A stretch of DNA of 64,000 nucleotides from Hyphomicrobiales bacterium (GCA_016125495.1 WGLQ01000007.1:248001-312000); one strand, 5' to 3'; numbered from the stretch's first letter, positions 7,981 to 17,488 are shown. The notes: generated by a model not told the origin, from the letters alone. Numbers and translations: made by a program.

Positions 7981-9036
7981 TCAGGCCGCCCGCCCGCCGC
8001 TCGCCAGCCGCCGCACGGCATGCCCGGCCGTTGCCAGGAACGTTGCCGCAAAGCTCTCGTTCGCAAAGCGCTTGTCGAGCGGCAGACGCGGCAGGGCAAA
8101 GACGTTGCCGACGTGCTCGGGTCCGAGCGGCGCCGCGATGCGGGTGAGCCCGGTCTTGAGCCCCATCTCGCGCACCAGCCGTTGGTCGCGCGGCCCGAAC
8201 GAGGTCGCATCGCCGAACGGATAGGCGAAATGGCGCGGGCGCACGCCCGTCGCCGTCTCGATGCGCGCGAGTGCTTCGCCGATCTCGAATTCCGCCTGCG
8301 CCTGCGGCAGACTGGCGAGCGCGACATGGCGCACGCCTTGCGCCACGAGGCTCATCAGCGGATCGCCGATGAGCATGCGGACCTCCTGCCAGTTCATGGT
8401 GGCGTCCTGCGAGAGCGCGGCGACGTCGAGACCGATGCCACGGCAGATTTCGCGCACGAACCGGCGCGCCGACTCCTCCTCGATGGTGCGCAACCAATTG
8501 AAGATGGCGAAAAAGGTGGCCCGCTTCTGGGCCAGCGAATCGCAGATGAAGCCCCTGAGTTCGCCGTCGATCCGCACCTTGAGTTCGGCGACCTCGTCGA
8601 TGACCCGCTCGAGCGCCACCCACCAGAGTTCGCCCGCCCCGCTGCCGAAATCGGTGGCGAACGCGACCGCCAGCGGCACGTCGTTGTCCCGCAACACCTG
8701 ATAGGCATGTATGATGCTGTCGCGATATCCGCAGTCGAGCGTGAAACAGACGAAGCGCCGCTCGAAATCGCCCTCCACGAGCCGCCAGTGCGCCTCGTCG
8801 AGCGAAATGATGTCGATGTCGGCGGCTCGGATCGCGTCGATGGCGAGCTTGAGCTGGCGCGGTGTCAGGGCGGCATGCGTCGGGGCGACGAACGTCCGGC
8901 CATCATCGGGCCGCACGTAGTCCACCTGAAGGATCGCGCCGAGGCCGCCCGCAAGCATACCCGCCGTCCTCGCCCTCGCACCCGCGGCCAATGCCCCGAC
9001 GGTGCGATCCAACACCCCGCCACGCGATGCCATCAT
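7981..9036 (-). CDS. polysaccharide deacetylase-fold (NodB) protein with altered metal site
   Basis: The 351-residue product follows the NodB fold: strand ERRFVCFTLDCGYRDS (residues 93-107), the region NWQEVRMLIGDPL leading to the second motif (228-242), and RPRHFAYPFGD. Two of three zinc ligands are changed: the usual TFDDG is TLDCG (Asp101, Cys102), and the usual AHTxxHP is AQGVRHV (Gln233, His237). Family knowledge says these bind the metal used to deacetylate N-acetylglucosamine polymers or peptidoglycan. The protein may be a non-catalytic homologue or use another chemistry. Start at 9036 with TAGGAG upstream. It lies directly downstream of the Wzc-like gene on the same strand, so a role in surface polysaccharide is inferred. 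Confidence 0.72.
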   Translation of the reverse strand: MMASRGGVLDRTVGALAAGARARTAGMLAGGLGAILQVDYVRPDDGRTFVAPTHAALTPRQLKLAIDAIRAADIDIISLDEAHWRLVEGDFERRFVCFTLDCGYRDSIIHAYQVLRDNDVPLAVAFATDFGSGAGELWWVALERVIDEVAELKVRIDGELRGFICDSLAQKRATFFAIFNWLRTIEEESARRFVREICRGIGLDVAALSQDATMNWQEVRMLIGDPLMSLVAQGVRHVALASLPQAQAEFEIGEALARIETATGVRPRHFAYPFGDATSFGPRDQRLVREMGLKTGLTRIAAPLGPEHVGNVFALPRLPLDKRFANESFAATFLATAGHAVRRLASGGRAA

Positions 9037-9218
9037 CGGTTCCCGCTCCTACCCGCGAGGAGGAGTTAAGACACCTCGTTCCGCGTGGCGCAACGCCGTC
9101 GCGTCGATTGCCGACAGCTGCCGCGTGATATGTGCGTTGCGGCCACAGATGTCTCTCGCGCGTCACGCAGCGATGCCGCCTCGAGCAACCGGCCCTGGTG
9201 AGCAGGTCTCGAGCGGGC

Positions 9219-11597
9219 TCAGGAAGCCATGAGTTCGCGCTCGACGCTCGGAACCAGCGCTCGCCCGCTGCCAGCCGCAACCCGGAACACCGGCAGGTCG
9301 GCAACATCGTAGCCGAGAAAGCCGGCTTCCACCGCCCGGCCGCCGCGCCGTCGCTCGTCGACCACGACAACACCGGCGTCGATGCGCCCGTCGAGCGCCT
9401 CGAGCAATCTTCGTCCGCTGTCCTGTCCCGCGAGGATCGTGATGGTATCGAAGCTCTCGTCGAGGGCATCGAAAAGCATCTCGATCTGATCGCGCGGGTA
9501 CGCCGCGGGACGGCCGTTGGCGGACCCGCCCATCACCAGGATGAAAAGCCCACTGCGCGGGTCGACACAGAGCGCCTCCTCGAAGCCGATCGTGCCCTCG
9601 AGGATCTCGTGGATACCAGGCGCTGCCGAAACGCCGAGACGGCGCGCCAGCACCTCGCCCGCCGAGCCCCACCCGACCACCAGCGACTGCCGTCCCGACC
9701 TCGCGCAGGCGACCGCCAGACCAACCGCTTCACTCGCTCCGTCCGCCGCCCGTTCGTAGGCGCTCACCATCACCCTGAGGCCCGGCCCCTCGCTGGCGAG
9801 ACGGTCGACTTGACCGACGACGCAGGCGAAATCGTCGAGTTGGGTGGTTCGCTCGCCGCCGGTTGGCTCCTTGCCGGTCGCGGCGAACACTCTCTTTGCT
9901 CCCTCCGCGTCGTCCGGTGCTGCCATCTCGTCCCGGCTCACCACAGGGCCTTGCGCGGCCGCGCGAAGCCCGCCGGCCGCGGGACGCGGCTGGGCCGGTT
10001 CGCCACGTTCGCCGCTCTCCGGCCCGCCGCTCGCCACCGTCAGGCCACGCCGCATCCGCCGCGCTGCCCGACCGCCCCCGCGCACGATGGTCAGCAGCAC
10101 GACACCGAGACCGATCAGCAGGGTCAGCGCCATCGCGAGCAGCGACCATGCGGCCTTGCGTGGCAGCACGGAACTCGCCGCTGGATCGGCCCGGTTGACG
10201 ATCACGACCCGCCCGCCGTCCGACGCAGTCGCTCCGGCCACGCTCGGGTTGGCGACGTCATCGCCGCCGAGCGCCGCTGCACGGAGCCCCGTCAACCGGG
10301 CTTCGAGAATGGCCAATTGCTCACCGAGGGCGGCCAGGCCGCGCTTCTTGAGCGCGATCTCGGCGTCCATCATCGCCAACCGGCCGCCGGGGTCCTCGTC
10401 GCCGGCCGCACCGGTTGCAGCGCCGCGCGTGCCGACGCCGGCCTCTGCGCGAGGCGCACTTGGCGGCGGCGTGAGACGCGCCTCCTCCTCGAGCACCTTT
10501 TGGCGCGCAACGAGTCCGGCAAGCTCGCTCTCCATGGCCCTCTGCAGGCCACGAATCTCCTCGCGGATCTGACGACGGACGCCCTCGAGCTCGGCATTGG
10601 CCTGCTGCATGCGCGGATGGCGTGAAAGCAACGTGGCGGCAAGCTCGCTCACCTTTTCTTCGGCCGCCAGCCGCTGCGCGATGAGACGGCGAACGACCGG
10701 CGAGCGCAGCACCTCGGGCGAAGTCTCCGCGGTTCCATCCTGCAGCATAACCGCGAGCCGCTTGATGCGCTCCGACATCTCACGGCTGGCCGCCCGTGCC
10801 GCTTCGATCTCCGCCGTTGTCGCGGGCTCTTGACCCGTGCCGCGCAACCTCGGCGCCGTCGCCGTCGGAGCTGGTGCCGACGCGCGCTCGAGCGCGGCAC
10901 CCGCCTGCTCCCGCACACTGGTGGCCGCGACAAGATCGGATTCGGCCCTTGCGATCTGGGACTCGAGCCCTCTGATCTCGAGTTCCAGGGCGGCGATTTC
11001 GGGCGAATTGCTCGCAGCCGTCACCACTGCGGCGGCCGCGGAATTAGGCCGCCCCGCGCTTGTCCCGCTCGCGGCGAGCACGCTGGAGACCGCATTCGCC
11101 ACATCGGCAGCCAGCTGAGGGTCGCGGCCGAGGAAGCCGATGCGCAACGAGCCGTTGGCCGCACTCGCCTTGACCACGAGACCTCGGGTGAGGGCGATCC
11201 GCAGTCGCTCCGGTTCCTCGAGCGCGCCCCCCACATATTCACGCGGTCCACCGGTGAATCGCCCGACCAGGGGGTCGAGCCGGCGGGGCGCATGCATCGC
11301 GGGATCGAGTGCCCGTCGCTGCGCGTCCGAGAGGGCAGCGATTACGGCTGCCTGCGTCTCCGGTTCACGTGCCCGCGCGGCAACGGCCAGGACTGCCGCA
11401 TTGCCCGCGTCGTCGGCGGCGACCGAAATCAGGCTGGTGGACAGGTACAGGGGCGTGACCTGGGTCAGGATTCCATACGTGCCGACCCCGGCCAGAAGCA
11501 CCGCCACACCGAGGCGCACGCGGTTGCGCTTCACGGCGCCCCACAGGTCGATGACACCAGCCGATGGGCCGGGAGCCGCATGCGTTTCCCGCTCCAT
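9219..11597 (-). CDS. Wzz/Wzc-like polysaccharide co-polymerase with degenerate kinase domain
   Basis: A 792-residue inner-membrane protein of the polysaccharide chain-length/export type. TM1 is at about 28-46 and TM2 at about 482-505, flanking a long periplasmic part with coiled-coil segments (roughly 215-470). The cytoplasmic tail aligns with BY-kinase/CpsD proteins, e.g. PGIHEILEGTIGFEEAL, but where Walker A is expected (about 612-622) there is no GK(S/T), and the DAD motif of Walker A' is replaced by GWGSAGE (641-647). It should therefore not bind ATP in the usual way. The ATG at 11597 has GGAGG upstream. It is divergent from the Wza-like gene. Confidence 0.8.
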   Translation of the reverse strand: MERETHAAPGPSAGVIDLWGAVKRNRVRLGVAVLLAGVGTYGILTQVTPLYLSTSLISVAADDAGNAAVLAVAARAREPETQAAVIAALSDAQRRALDPAMHAPRRLDPLVGRFTGGPREYVGGALEEPERLRIALTRGLVVKASAANGSLRIGFLGRDPQLAADVANAVSSVLAASGTSAGRPNSAAAAVVTAASNSPEIAALELEIRGLESQIARAESDLVAATSVREQAGAALERASAPAPTATAPRLRGTGQEPATTAEIEAARAASREMSERIKRLAVMLQDGTAETSPEVLRSPVVRRLIAQRLAAEEKVSELAATLLSRHPRMQQANAELEGVRRQIREEIRGLQRAMESELAGLVARQKVLEEEARLTPPPSAPRAEAGVGTRGAATGAAGDEDPGGRLAMMDAEIALKKRGLAALGEQLAILEARLTGLRAAALGGDDVANPSVAGATASDGGRVVIVNRADPAASSVLPRKAAWSLLAMALTLLIGLGVVLLTIVRGGGRAARRMRRGLTVASGGPESGERGEPAQPRPAAGGLRAAAQGPVVSRDEMAAPDDAEGAKRVFAATGKEPTGGERTTQLDDFACVVGQVDRLASEGPGLRVMVSAYERAADGASEAVGLAVACARSGRQSLVVGWGSAGEVLARRLGVSAAPGIHEILEGTIGFEEALCVDPRSGLFILVMGGSANGRPAAYPRDQIEMLFDALDESFDTITILAGQDSGRRLLEALDGRIDAGVVVVDERRRGGRAVEAGFLGYDVADLPVFRVAAGSGRALVPSVERELMAS

Positions 11598-11748
11598 GTC
11601 GCTTGCCTCCAAATCACATTCATTCGGAGAATCGCGCTCGACCGGTAAGCAAAGCTTTAACGTGTCCGAGAAAAACACGAGCGATCAGAGTTTCTTAACC
11701 ATGAGCGCCTAGAACCGTCCCCGGAACGTTGTTGTACGGAGACGTGTC
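11598..11748. promoter_or_regulatory. divergent promoter region of the polysaccharide export genes
   Basis: This 151-base gap is flanked by the divergent starts of the Wzc-like and Wza-like genes, so it must hold both promoters. It is more AT-rich than the surrounding genes (for example around 11650-11700). A small inverted repeat CGTGT/ACACG (11661-11665 and 11675-11679) lies in the centre. I cannot fix -35/-10 elements with confidence. Confidence 0.4.
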
Positions 11749-12471
11749 ATGTCGGTACGCGTTGGGAGCATTGTGTTGCTGCTTGCCGCTCTTCTCGCTG
11801 GCTGCAGCCACATGGGCCAGACCTCGGTGAAGGACGTCGCTCTCAGCGACGAGGAGGCCGTCATCGCGGTGGCGATCGCCTCCCACCGTTCGCATGCCGA
11901 ACCCGAACCCGCGTCCGACGATACCTACTCCGAGCCGGTCGAGCACGCCTATGGCGAACCCGTCCACATCGATCGCCGGACCACGACCACCGCCATCGAG
12001 CCGGTCCAAGCACTCAACTACCGTCTGGACACCGGCGACCAGGTCCGCGTCTTCGTTTACGGCCAGCCAAATCTGTCGCGGGTCTATACGCTCGACGGCG
12101 AGGGATTCATTTCCGTACCGCTCATCAGCGCGGTGAAGGCGCGCGGCCTGACCACGTTCGAACTCGAAGCCCGCATCGCGGCCCGCCTCTCCGTGGAATA
12201 CATCCGCGATCCCAAGGTGAGCATCGAGATTGCCGCGCATCGCCCGGTCTACGTGCTCGGCGAGGTCCGCAGCGCCGGTCAATTCCCTTACTCGGCGGGT
12301 CTCACGGCGCGCCGCCTCGTGGCGCTCGCGGGTGGCTTCACGCCGCGTGCCGACAAGCTCGGGCTGCGGGTGACGCGCGTCATCGAGGGCAACCGCGAGA
12401 CGCACGAACTGCGGCTCGACGAAGACCTCCTGCCTGGCGACGTGATCACCGTCGGCGAGCGCTGGTTCTGA
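11749..12471 (+). CDS. Wza/GumB-like polysaccharide export outer-membrane lipoprotein
   Basis: A 240-residue lipoprotein. Signal peptide II is clear: hydrophobic VLLLAALLAGC with the lipid-modified Cys at about residue 19. After a Glu/Pro-rich linker the Poly_export domain begins at YRLDTGDQVRVFVYGQPNLS (about residue 90) and continues to SIEIAAHRPVYVLGEV. An SLBB-type segment, GQFPYSAGLTARRLVALAGG, follows. Such proteins form the outer-membrane conduit for capsule or exopolysaccharide. The start has a GGAG about 7 bases upstream. It pairs with the divergent co-polymerase; no glycosyltransferases, flippase or polymerase lie nearby, so the rest of the pathway is elsewhere. Confidence 0.88.
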   Translation: MSVRVGSIVLLLAALLAGCSHMGQTSVKDVALSDEEAVIAVAIASHRSHAEPEPASDDTYSEPVEHAYGEPVHIDRRTTTTAIEPVQALNYRLDTGDQVRVFVYGQPNLSRVYTLDGEGFISVPLISAVKARGLTTFELEARIAARLSVEYIRDPKVSIEIAAHRPVYVLGEVRSAGQFPYSAGLTARRLVALAGGFTPRADKLGLRVTRVIEGNRETHELRLDEDLLPGDVITVGERWF

Positions 12472-12539
12472 GGCGGTGGCCGTAGGCTGTCGGACGGGTC
12501 GAAGAAGGAGACCCGACGGCGACGACGCAACCACCCCGC

Positions 12540-13916
12540 TCAGGGCGTGATCTGGACCCGCGGCTCGGACGGCTCGTCCTCGTATTCGGCGATCACCACT
12601 TCGCCGGTGCCGTCACGGCGATAGAGGTCGGGCCGGAAATGCGCCTCGCCACCGCCATTCGCCCAGGCGGTCAGATAGACGAAATGCACCGGCACCGGCT
12701 CCGTCAGCACGACATCCTCCGCAATGCCACCGGCCAGGATGCTGTCCACTCGGGCACGGTTCCAAGTCGGGTCGTCCGCGACCAGCCAGGTCGCAAGATC
12801 GATGATCCGCTCGACCCGCACGCACCCGGCACTGAACGAACGTGAACTGCGCCCGAAAAGCTTCTTCAGCGGCGTGTCGTGCAGGTAGACGATGTGCTCG
12901 TTGGGCATGTCGATGCGAACGAGGCCGAGCGCGTTGTGATCGCCCGGATCCTGACGAAACTTGACCTTCTCGGTGTCGACCATAGACCAGTCGATGTAGG
13001 TGGTATCGAGTTCCTCACCCTTCCAATCCGTGAGGGCGCGGATGTGCTCGCGGCGCAGATACTCCGGATCCTTCATCACCGCAGGGATGAGATCGCGCCG
13101 CGCGATGCTGTCCGGCACGTGCCAGTAGGGAAAGAAATTCAGGCCACGGATCTTCGCCTCGACCGTCGGGGTCTGCGCCGCCTCGCGGCCGGCGATGACC
13201 TTGGAATAGAGTTCGACGCGTCCGCCCCGCACGGCCTGCAGGTCGAACGAGGGCACGTTGACGATGACATAGCGAGGCATGTCCCGCACGCGCTCGTAGA
13301 ATGTGCGGATGCGCAGCGAGTTGACTTGCAGCGTCGCCAGCCGCTCGTCCGCCGGCACGTTGAGGGCGTTGTGCGTCGCAACGTCCACGACCCCGTTCGG
13401 CCGCAGCCCATGCCGCACCTGGAACCTCTTCAGCGCCGCCTCGAGTTCGTCGTCGAACTGCCAGCCGTCATCGCGCCGGCCACGGAAATCGCCCGAGATC
13501 GCCAGCCGCCTGCGCAGCAGCGGCACGCGTTCGTCGCGGGCCCCTGGACGCAGCCACGCGCCCTTGTGGCGCGGCATCGCCGGCCAGCCGCCATCCGCGA
13601 CGATCCGCCGATGGTGTTCGATCGCGGCATCGAGCGCCATGATCGTATCGTGGCTGAGCAACGTCGTTTCGTTGACCAGGAACGCATCGAGGCGGGCTGC
13701 TTCGCGCGCGCGCTCTTCGGCGGTTGTCGAGGCACCCGAGGAGTGGCTCGTCGACTGCGGCCGCCCACCGCTCAGCCATTGCTGGATCCAGTCGCCCGAG
13801 TCCCGTCCTTGCGCGGCGGCCGGCGAGGCACCGCTCGCAGCGAGGCAGAGCACGGTGATGGCTGCCGCCGCCAGACGTAGGCCTACCCTGCGGTGTCCCT
13901 GCATCCCAATTCCCAT
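12540..13916 (-). CDS. L,D-transpeptidase (YcbB-like, YkuD domain)
   Basis: A 458-residue exported cell-wall enzyme that makes or exchanges 3-3 crosslinks in peptidoglycan. Signal peptide: LRLAAAAITVLCLAASG, cleavage near AAAQG. A helical scaffold is followed by a PG-binding-1 domain (FDDELEAALKRFQVRHGLRP, about 170-220), then the catalytic YkuD domain, where SRSFSAGCVRVE holds Cys365 as nucleophile in the SxGCxR motif and YLHDTPLKKLFG is the strand before it. Order and length match the YcbB/LdtD group. The ATG at 13916 follows GAGGAGGGG at good spacing. Confidence 0.92.
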   Translation of the reverse strand: MGIGMQGHRRVGLRLAAAAITVLCLAASGASPAAAQGRDSGDWIQQWLSGGRPQSTSHSSGASTTAEERAREAARLDAFLVNETTLLSHDTIMALDAAIEHHRRIVADGGWPAMPRHKGAWLRPGARDERVPLLRRRLAISGDFRGRRDDGWQFDDELEAALKRFQVRHGLRPNGVVDVATHNALNVPADERLATLQVNSLRIRTFYERVRDMPRYVIVNVPSFDLQAVRGGRVELYSKVIAGREAAQTPTVEAKIRGLNFFPYWHVPDSIARRDLIPAVMKDPEYLRREHIRALTDWKGEELDTTYIDWSMVDTEKVKFRQDPGDHNALGLVRIDMPNEHIVYLHDTPLKKLFGRSSRSFSAGCVRVERIIDLATWLVADDPTWNRARVDSILAGGIAEDVVLTEPVPVHFVYLTAWANGGGEAHFRPDLYRRDGTGEVVIAEYEDEPSEPRVQITP

Positions 13917-14303
13917 GTCCCTGACATCCCCTCCTCGAGGACTTCGCTGCCCAGGTGTGTGACGCCATCGATGCATGCAAGACCTGCGCGTCCGATTGCG
14001 CCACCCTCGCGACCGAAGAACGATCACTTGTGAGAGATCGGCTGGCATTGCCGACCCCGTGAACGCCACCGCACTCGTGACGACCGCGCCCGCAATGCCG
14101 CCGGTTCCGACAGAGTTGCTGGCCTTATAGCAATTTCGATCGGATGCTGACCCATGATTCTGAGATGTCGGCTGCAAAGGCGGCAGGAACACGGCACCGC
14201 CCCCTCCGATCACACCGCACAGGCCAGCGAGGCTCGTCCCGGGGAGCGAACCGTGACTTCACCGCAACAGCTTGGCTCGAACGGCGCAAGCCGAGACGTC
14301 TGC
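13917..14303. other. gene-free stretch between ftsI and the L,D-transpeptidase
   Basis: These 387 bases contain no convincing gene. The transpeptidase reading frame stays open upstream to 14213, but that extension has no family similarity. A TATAAG hexamer on the minus strand (near 14125) could be a -10 element for the transpeptidase, without a good -35. No terminator hairpin after ftsI was found. Confidence 0.5.
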
Positions 14304-16058
14304 TCAGAAATCCGCCATGAGCGGTCGCGGCGTGACGCCGAGGATCGGAGCGAGCCGCGAGATAAGACGTGCGGTGGCGGGCGCTGCCGTCCTGCCGCCA
14401 CCTCTCGAGGCGCCATTGGCGTCGGTGTGCTTGGGCTCGAACAGCATCACGTAGGTGATGTAACGCGGCTCGTGGGCCGGGAACGCGCCAACGAAACTCG
14501 CGATGACCCGCTCCTTGCTGTAGCCCTCGGGCGTCGGGATTTCGGCGGTGCCTGTCTTGCCGCCGACATCGAGCCCCGGCACGTCGGCCCGCCGTCCGGT
14601 GCCTTGTGGCGACGTCACGTTGAGCCGCATCAGGGCCCTGAGGCGCGCGCTCGTCTCGGGCGAGATGACCGGCCGCGCGCGATAGTCGATACGCCCTTCC
14701 GGCACCTTGAGGAACGTCGGATAGATCGGATGCCCACCGTTGAGGAGGGTTCCCGCCACCGCCGCGAAATGCATGGGAGCGAGTGCGATGCCATGACCGT
14801 AGGCGCTCGTCATGGCATGGAGATCGTCCCAACGCACAGGCGGCAGAGGTTCGGCCATCGCCCCGAGTTCACTGGTCAGTGGCCGCAAAAGCCCGATCCG
14901 ATCCATGAAGTCCCGCAGTGCCTCGGGCCCCACCGCCTCGGCCATTCGGGCTGCTCCGATGTTGGAGGACTTGAGGAACACCTCCTGCAGCGTCAGAGGC
15001 CGGTTCTGCGGATGGTCGTCGCGGATCACGCGCCCGGCGATCTCGATCGGCGCGCTGGCGTCGTAGAACGTCTCGAGCCCGCCATGGCTGCCATCGAGGA
15101 CGGCGGCGACCGTCACCAGCTTCAGCACCGAGCCGAGTTCGAAACGCTCCCGCGTCAGCCGGTCGATCGCCTCCGGGACCAGCGCACCGCCCGAATGGTT
15201 CGGATCGAAATCCGGCAGCGAACTCATCGCCACGACCTCTCCGGTGGTGGCATCGAGCACCAGGCCGGCCGCCGCCACCGCCTGGTTCTCCGCCATCGCC
15301 AGCTCGAGTTCGCTGCGCAGCGCATGCTGAGCCGCCAGATCCAACGAGAGCGCCACCGGCGCCTTGGGCGATCGTCCCGGCGGCTCGACAGCGTCGATGC
15401 CGACCGTCTGGTCGATGTGACGTTCGATCGCGAGGGTTCCGAGGTTGTCGATGCTGACCGTTCCGAGAACGTGAGCGGCGAACCGCCCGGCGGGATAGAC
15501 GCGGCGCAGCTCCGGACGGAAGGCGAGGCCCGGCAGGCCGAGATCGTGGATCTCCTGCGCCTTGGCCGGAGTCAGACCCCGGCGGATCCAGACGAACCGC
15601 CGCGAGCGATCCGCCAGTTCGCCACGCAGCCGTTCGATGTCGAGACCATCGATATGGTTGGCGAGTTCGAGCGCCACGGCATCGGGATCCGTGACGTGCA
15701 GCGGATCGGCAAAGAGCCCCGGTGAAACGATGTCGGTCGCGAGCACCCGGCCCTGGCGGTCGACGATATCGGGCCGGGCGAACGAGCGCTCGCCGGCGCG
15801 CGCGACGCTGAGCGAGGGGCGATCCTGCGAAATGAGCCCGAGCCGCCCGAGCTGGAGCGCGACAGCGCAAAAGGCACCGATGATGACGAGTGTGAATGCC
15901 GCCAGCCGGCGCCGCGAGACGGCCCCACCACCAACCCCACGGCCGCGTCCGGGACGGCTCGTGTCGGCCTCCGCGCCCACGGGTCGGGGCGGCGGCGGTG
16001 GCGCGCCATGCACGACCTTTCGCACCCGGTCGGCCGCGGAGGCAGAGCGTCCGCTCAT
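14304..16058 (-). CDS. ftsI: peptidoglycan D,D-transpeptidase FtsI (PBP3)
   Basis: The 584-residue class B penicillin-binding protein makes septal crosslinks in the divisome. It has a cytoplasmic Pro-rich N-terminus, one membrane anchor (about residues 50-72), the PBP dimerisation domain starting near DIVDRQGRVLATDI, and the transpeptidase domain. Catalytic motifs: GSVLK (SxxK, preceded by FEL), SSN in FLKSSNIGAARMAEA, and KTGTAE near the C-terminus. Its ATG overlaps the ftsL stop by four bases (ATGA). In most genomes murE follows; here the division cluster stops at ftsI. Confidence 0.96.
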   Translation of the reverse strand: MSGRSASAADRVRKVVHGAPPPPPRPVGAEADTSRPGRGRGVGGGAVSRRRLAAFTLVIIGAFCAVALQLGRLGLISQDRPSLSVARAGERSFARPDIVDRQGRVLATDIVSPGLFADPLHVTDPDAVALELANHIDGLDIERLRGELADRSRRFVWIRRGLTPAKAQEIHDLGLPGLAFRPELRRVYPAGRFAAHVLGTVSIDNLGTLAIERHIDQTVGIDAVEPPGRSPKAPVALSLDLAAQHALRSELELAMAENQAVAAAGLVLDATTGEVVAMSSLPDFDPNHSGGALVPEAIDRLTRERFELGSVLKLVTVAAVLDGSHGGLETFYDASAPIEIAGRVIRDDHPQNRPLTLQEVFLKSSNIGAARMAEAVGPEALRDFMDRIGLLRPLTSELGAMAEPLPPVRWDDLHAMTSAYGHGIALAPMHFAAVAGTLLNGGHPIYPTFLKVPEGRIDYRARPVISPETSARLRALMRLNVTSPQGTGRRADVPGLDVGGKTGTAEIPTPEGYSKERVIASFVGAFPAHEPRYITYVMLFEPKHTDANGASRGGGRTAAPATARLISRLAPILGVTPRPLMADF

Positions 16059-16426
16059 GGCCGAACGCTCCCATCGATCACCGCCGAGAGCCGCCCATCG
16101 GGCCGGCGTTCGGAGGTTCCGCCGTGGGAATTGCCCCGACCGAGCCGGCGTCCGGCCTCCTCGAGGCTGACGATCTGGTCCGGCTGCATCGGGCGATAGC
16201 CGAGATGCTCGCGGGCGAGCCGCTCGATCCGCGCCGGCTCGGTGAGATAGCCCCAGTCGGCTCTGAGTGTCGCCACCTCCGCGCGGGTGCGCTCGATCAT
16301 TCGCGCCAGCTCCCCGACGCGCTCGTCGAGGAGGCGCGTGTCGTTCTTGATCGCATAGAGCGCGAAGACCATAGCCAGGGTCGCCGGCACGATGATGAGG
16401 GTCAGGAGACGACGCACGGGTTGCAA
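16055..16426 (-). CDS. ftsL: cell-division protein FtsL-like
   Basis: A 123-residue bitopic membrane protein: short basic N-terminus, TM helix LLTLIIVPATLAMVFALYAI (about 7-26), then a periplasmic coiled coil (about 30-65) and a short region with the ARIERLAREHLGYRP segment often seen in FtsL. FtsL joins FtsB and FtsQ to activate septal synthesis. Sequence conservation in this family is poor, so the call rests on topology and its place between rsmH and ftsI. The product ends in an unusual Gly/Arg-rich tail of about 35 residues. Confidence 0.85.
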   Translation of the reverse strand: MQPVRRLLTLIIVPATLAMVFALYAIKNDTRLLDERVGELARMIERTRAEVATLRADWGYLTEPARIERLAREHLGYRPMQPDQIVSLEEAGRRLGRGNSHGGTSERRPDGRLSAVIDGSVRP

Positions 16427-16453
16427 CCTTCCGATCCGGAATGGGTCTCGAGA

Positions 16454-17488
16454 TCAGCGCCGCACCGTCGGCACCCCCAGCTCCTGCGGGCTCATCGCCC
16501 TGGCCGGGGCCGCGGTTCGCACCGCGATCCTCAAGCTGGCCGAGCGGGCGCGCGGGTTGGCGCGGATCTCGTCGTTACCAGGGTGTAAAGGGCGAGGGTT
16601 AACGATCCGGAAACCGGGCTCGTCGAATTGCTCCGAACGCTCCGGCAGATGCCGCGATGGACGGGCCTGGCGACCGGCGCGGGCCCGCATGAAACGCTTG
16701 ACGATGCGATCCTCGAGCGAATGGAAGCTGACGACCGCGAGGCGGCCACCCGGGCGCAGCACCCGCTCCGCCGCACAGAGCGCCTCGGCGAGCGCATCGA
16801 GTTCGTGGTTCACATAGAGCCGCAGCGCCTGGAAGGTCCGGGTCGCCGGGTGCTTGTCGTCGCCGGGCGGCCGCCCGATGGTGCGCTCGACGAGCGCGGC
16901 GAGCTCACCGGTCGTCGAAATCGGCGCTGCCTGTCGCTCCCGCAGGATGGCACGCGCAATGGCGCCGGCCCGCCGCTCCTCGCCGAACGACCTGAGGATC
17001 GTCGCGATCGCCCCTTCACCCGCCGTCGCGACCAACTCGGCCGCGCTCTCGCCGGCCTGCGACATGCGCATGTCGAGCGGTCCGTCGCGCATGAAGGAAA
17101 AGCCCCGGCGGCCGTCGTCGAGTTGCATCGACGAGACCCCGACGTCGAGCACCACACCGTCGAGGGAACCGGGTCCGAGGCCGTGCGCGCCGGCAATGAG
17201 ATCGAGACTGCGGAAATTGCCCTGCTCGACGATCAGCCTTGGAGCAAAGCGCGCAACGAGTATCGCCGCCTCCGCGACCGCGTCCGGATCCTGGTCGATG
17301 GCGAGCACCCGGCAATTGGCCGCCTCCAGGATCGCCCGCGTATAGCCGCCCGCCCCGAGGGTGCCGTCGATGTAGGTTTCACCGTCGGCGGGCGCGAGCG
17401 CCTCCAGCACTTCGCGAAGCAGCACGGGAACGTGACGCGTGTGTCCGCTTGCGGCACCCGCGGACTGGGGTTCGCCGCCACCCGTCAT
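16454..17488 (-). CDS. rsmH: 16S rRNA (cytosine(1402)-N(4))-methyltransferase RsmH (MraW)
   Basis: The 344-residue product methylates N4 of C1402 in the decoding centre. Diagnostic segments: HVPVLLREVLEAL at the start, the SAM loop YIDGTLGAGGYTRAILEA, LDGVVLDVGVSSMQLDD, RGFSFMRDGPLDMRM, and near the end GGRLAVVSFHSLEDRIVKRF. The ATG at 17488 overlaps the mraZ stop (ATGA), which fixes the start. Confidence 0.97.
   Translation of the reverse strand: MTGGGEPQSAGAASGHTRHVPVLLREVLEALAPADGETYIDGTLGAGGYTRAILEAANCRVLAIDQDPDAVAEAAILVARFAPRLIVEQGNFRSLDLIAGAHGLGPGSLDGVVLDVGVSSMQLDDGRRGFSFMRDGPLDMRMSQAGESAAELVATAGEGAIATILRSFGEERRAGAIARAILRERQAAPISTTGELAALVERTIGRPPGDDKHPATRTFQALRLYVNHELDALAEALCAAERVLRPGGRLAVVSFHSLEDRIVKRFMRARAGRQARPSRHLPERSEQFDEPGFRIVNPRPLHPGNDEIRANPRARSASLRIAVRTAAPARAMSPQELGVPTVRR

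Noticed and set aside
13917-14213. N-terminal extension of the L,D-transpeptidase
   Set aside because: The extra 99 residues have no similarity and lie before a clear signal peptide with its own ribosome site.
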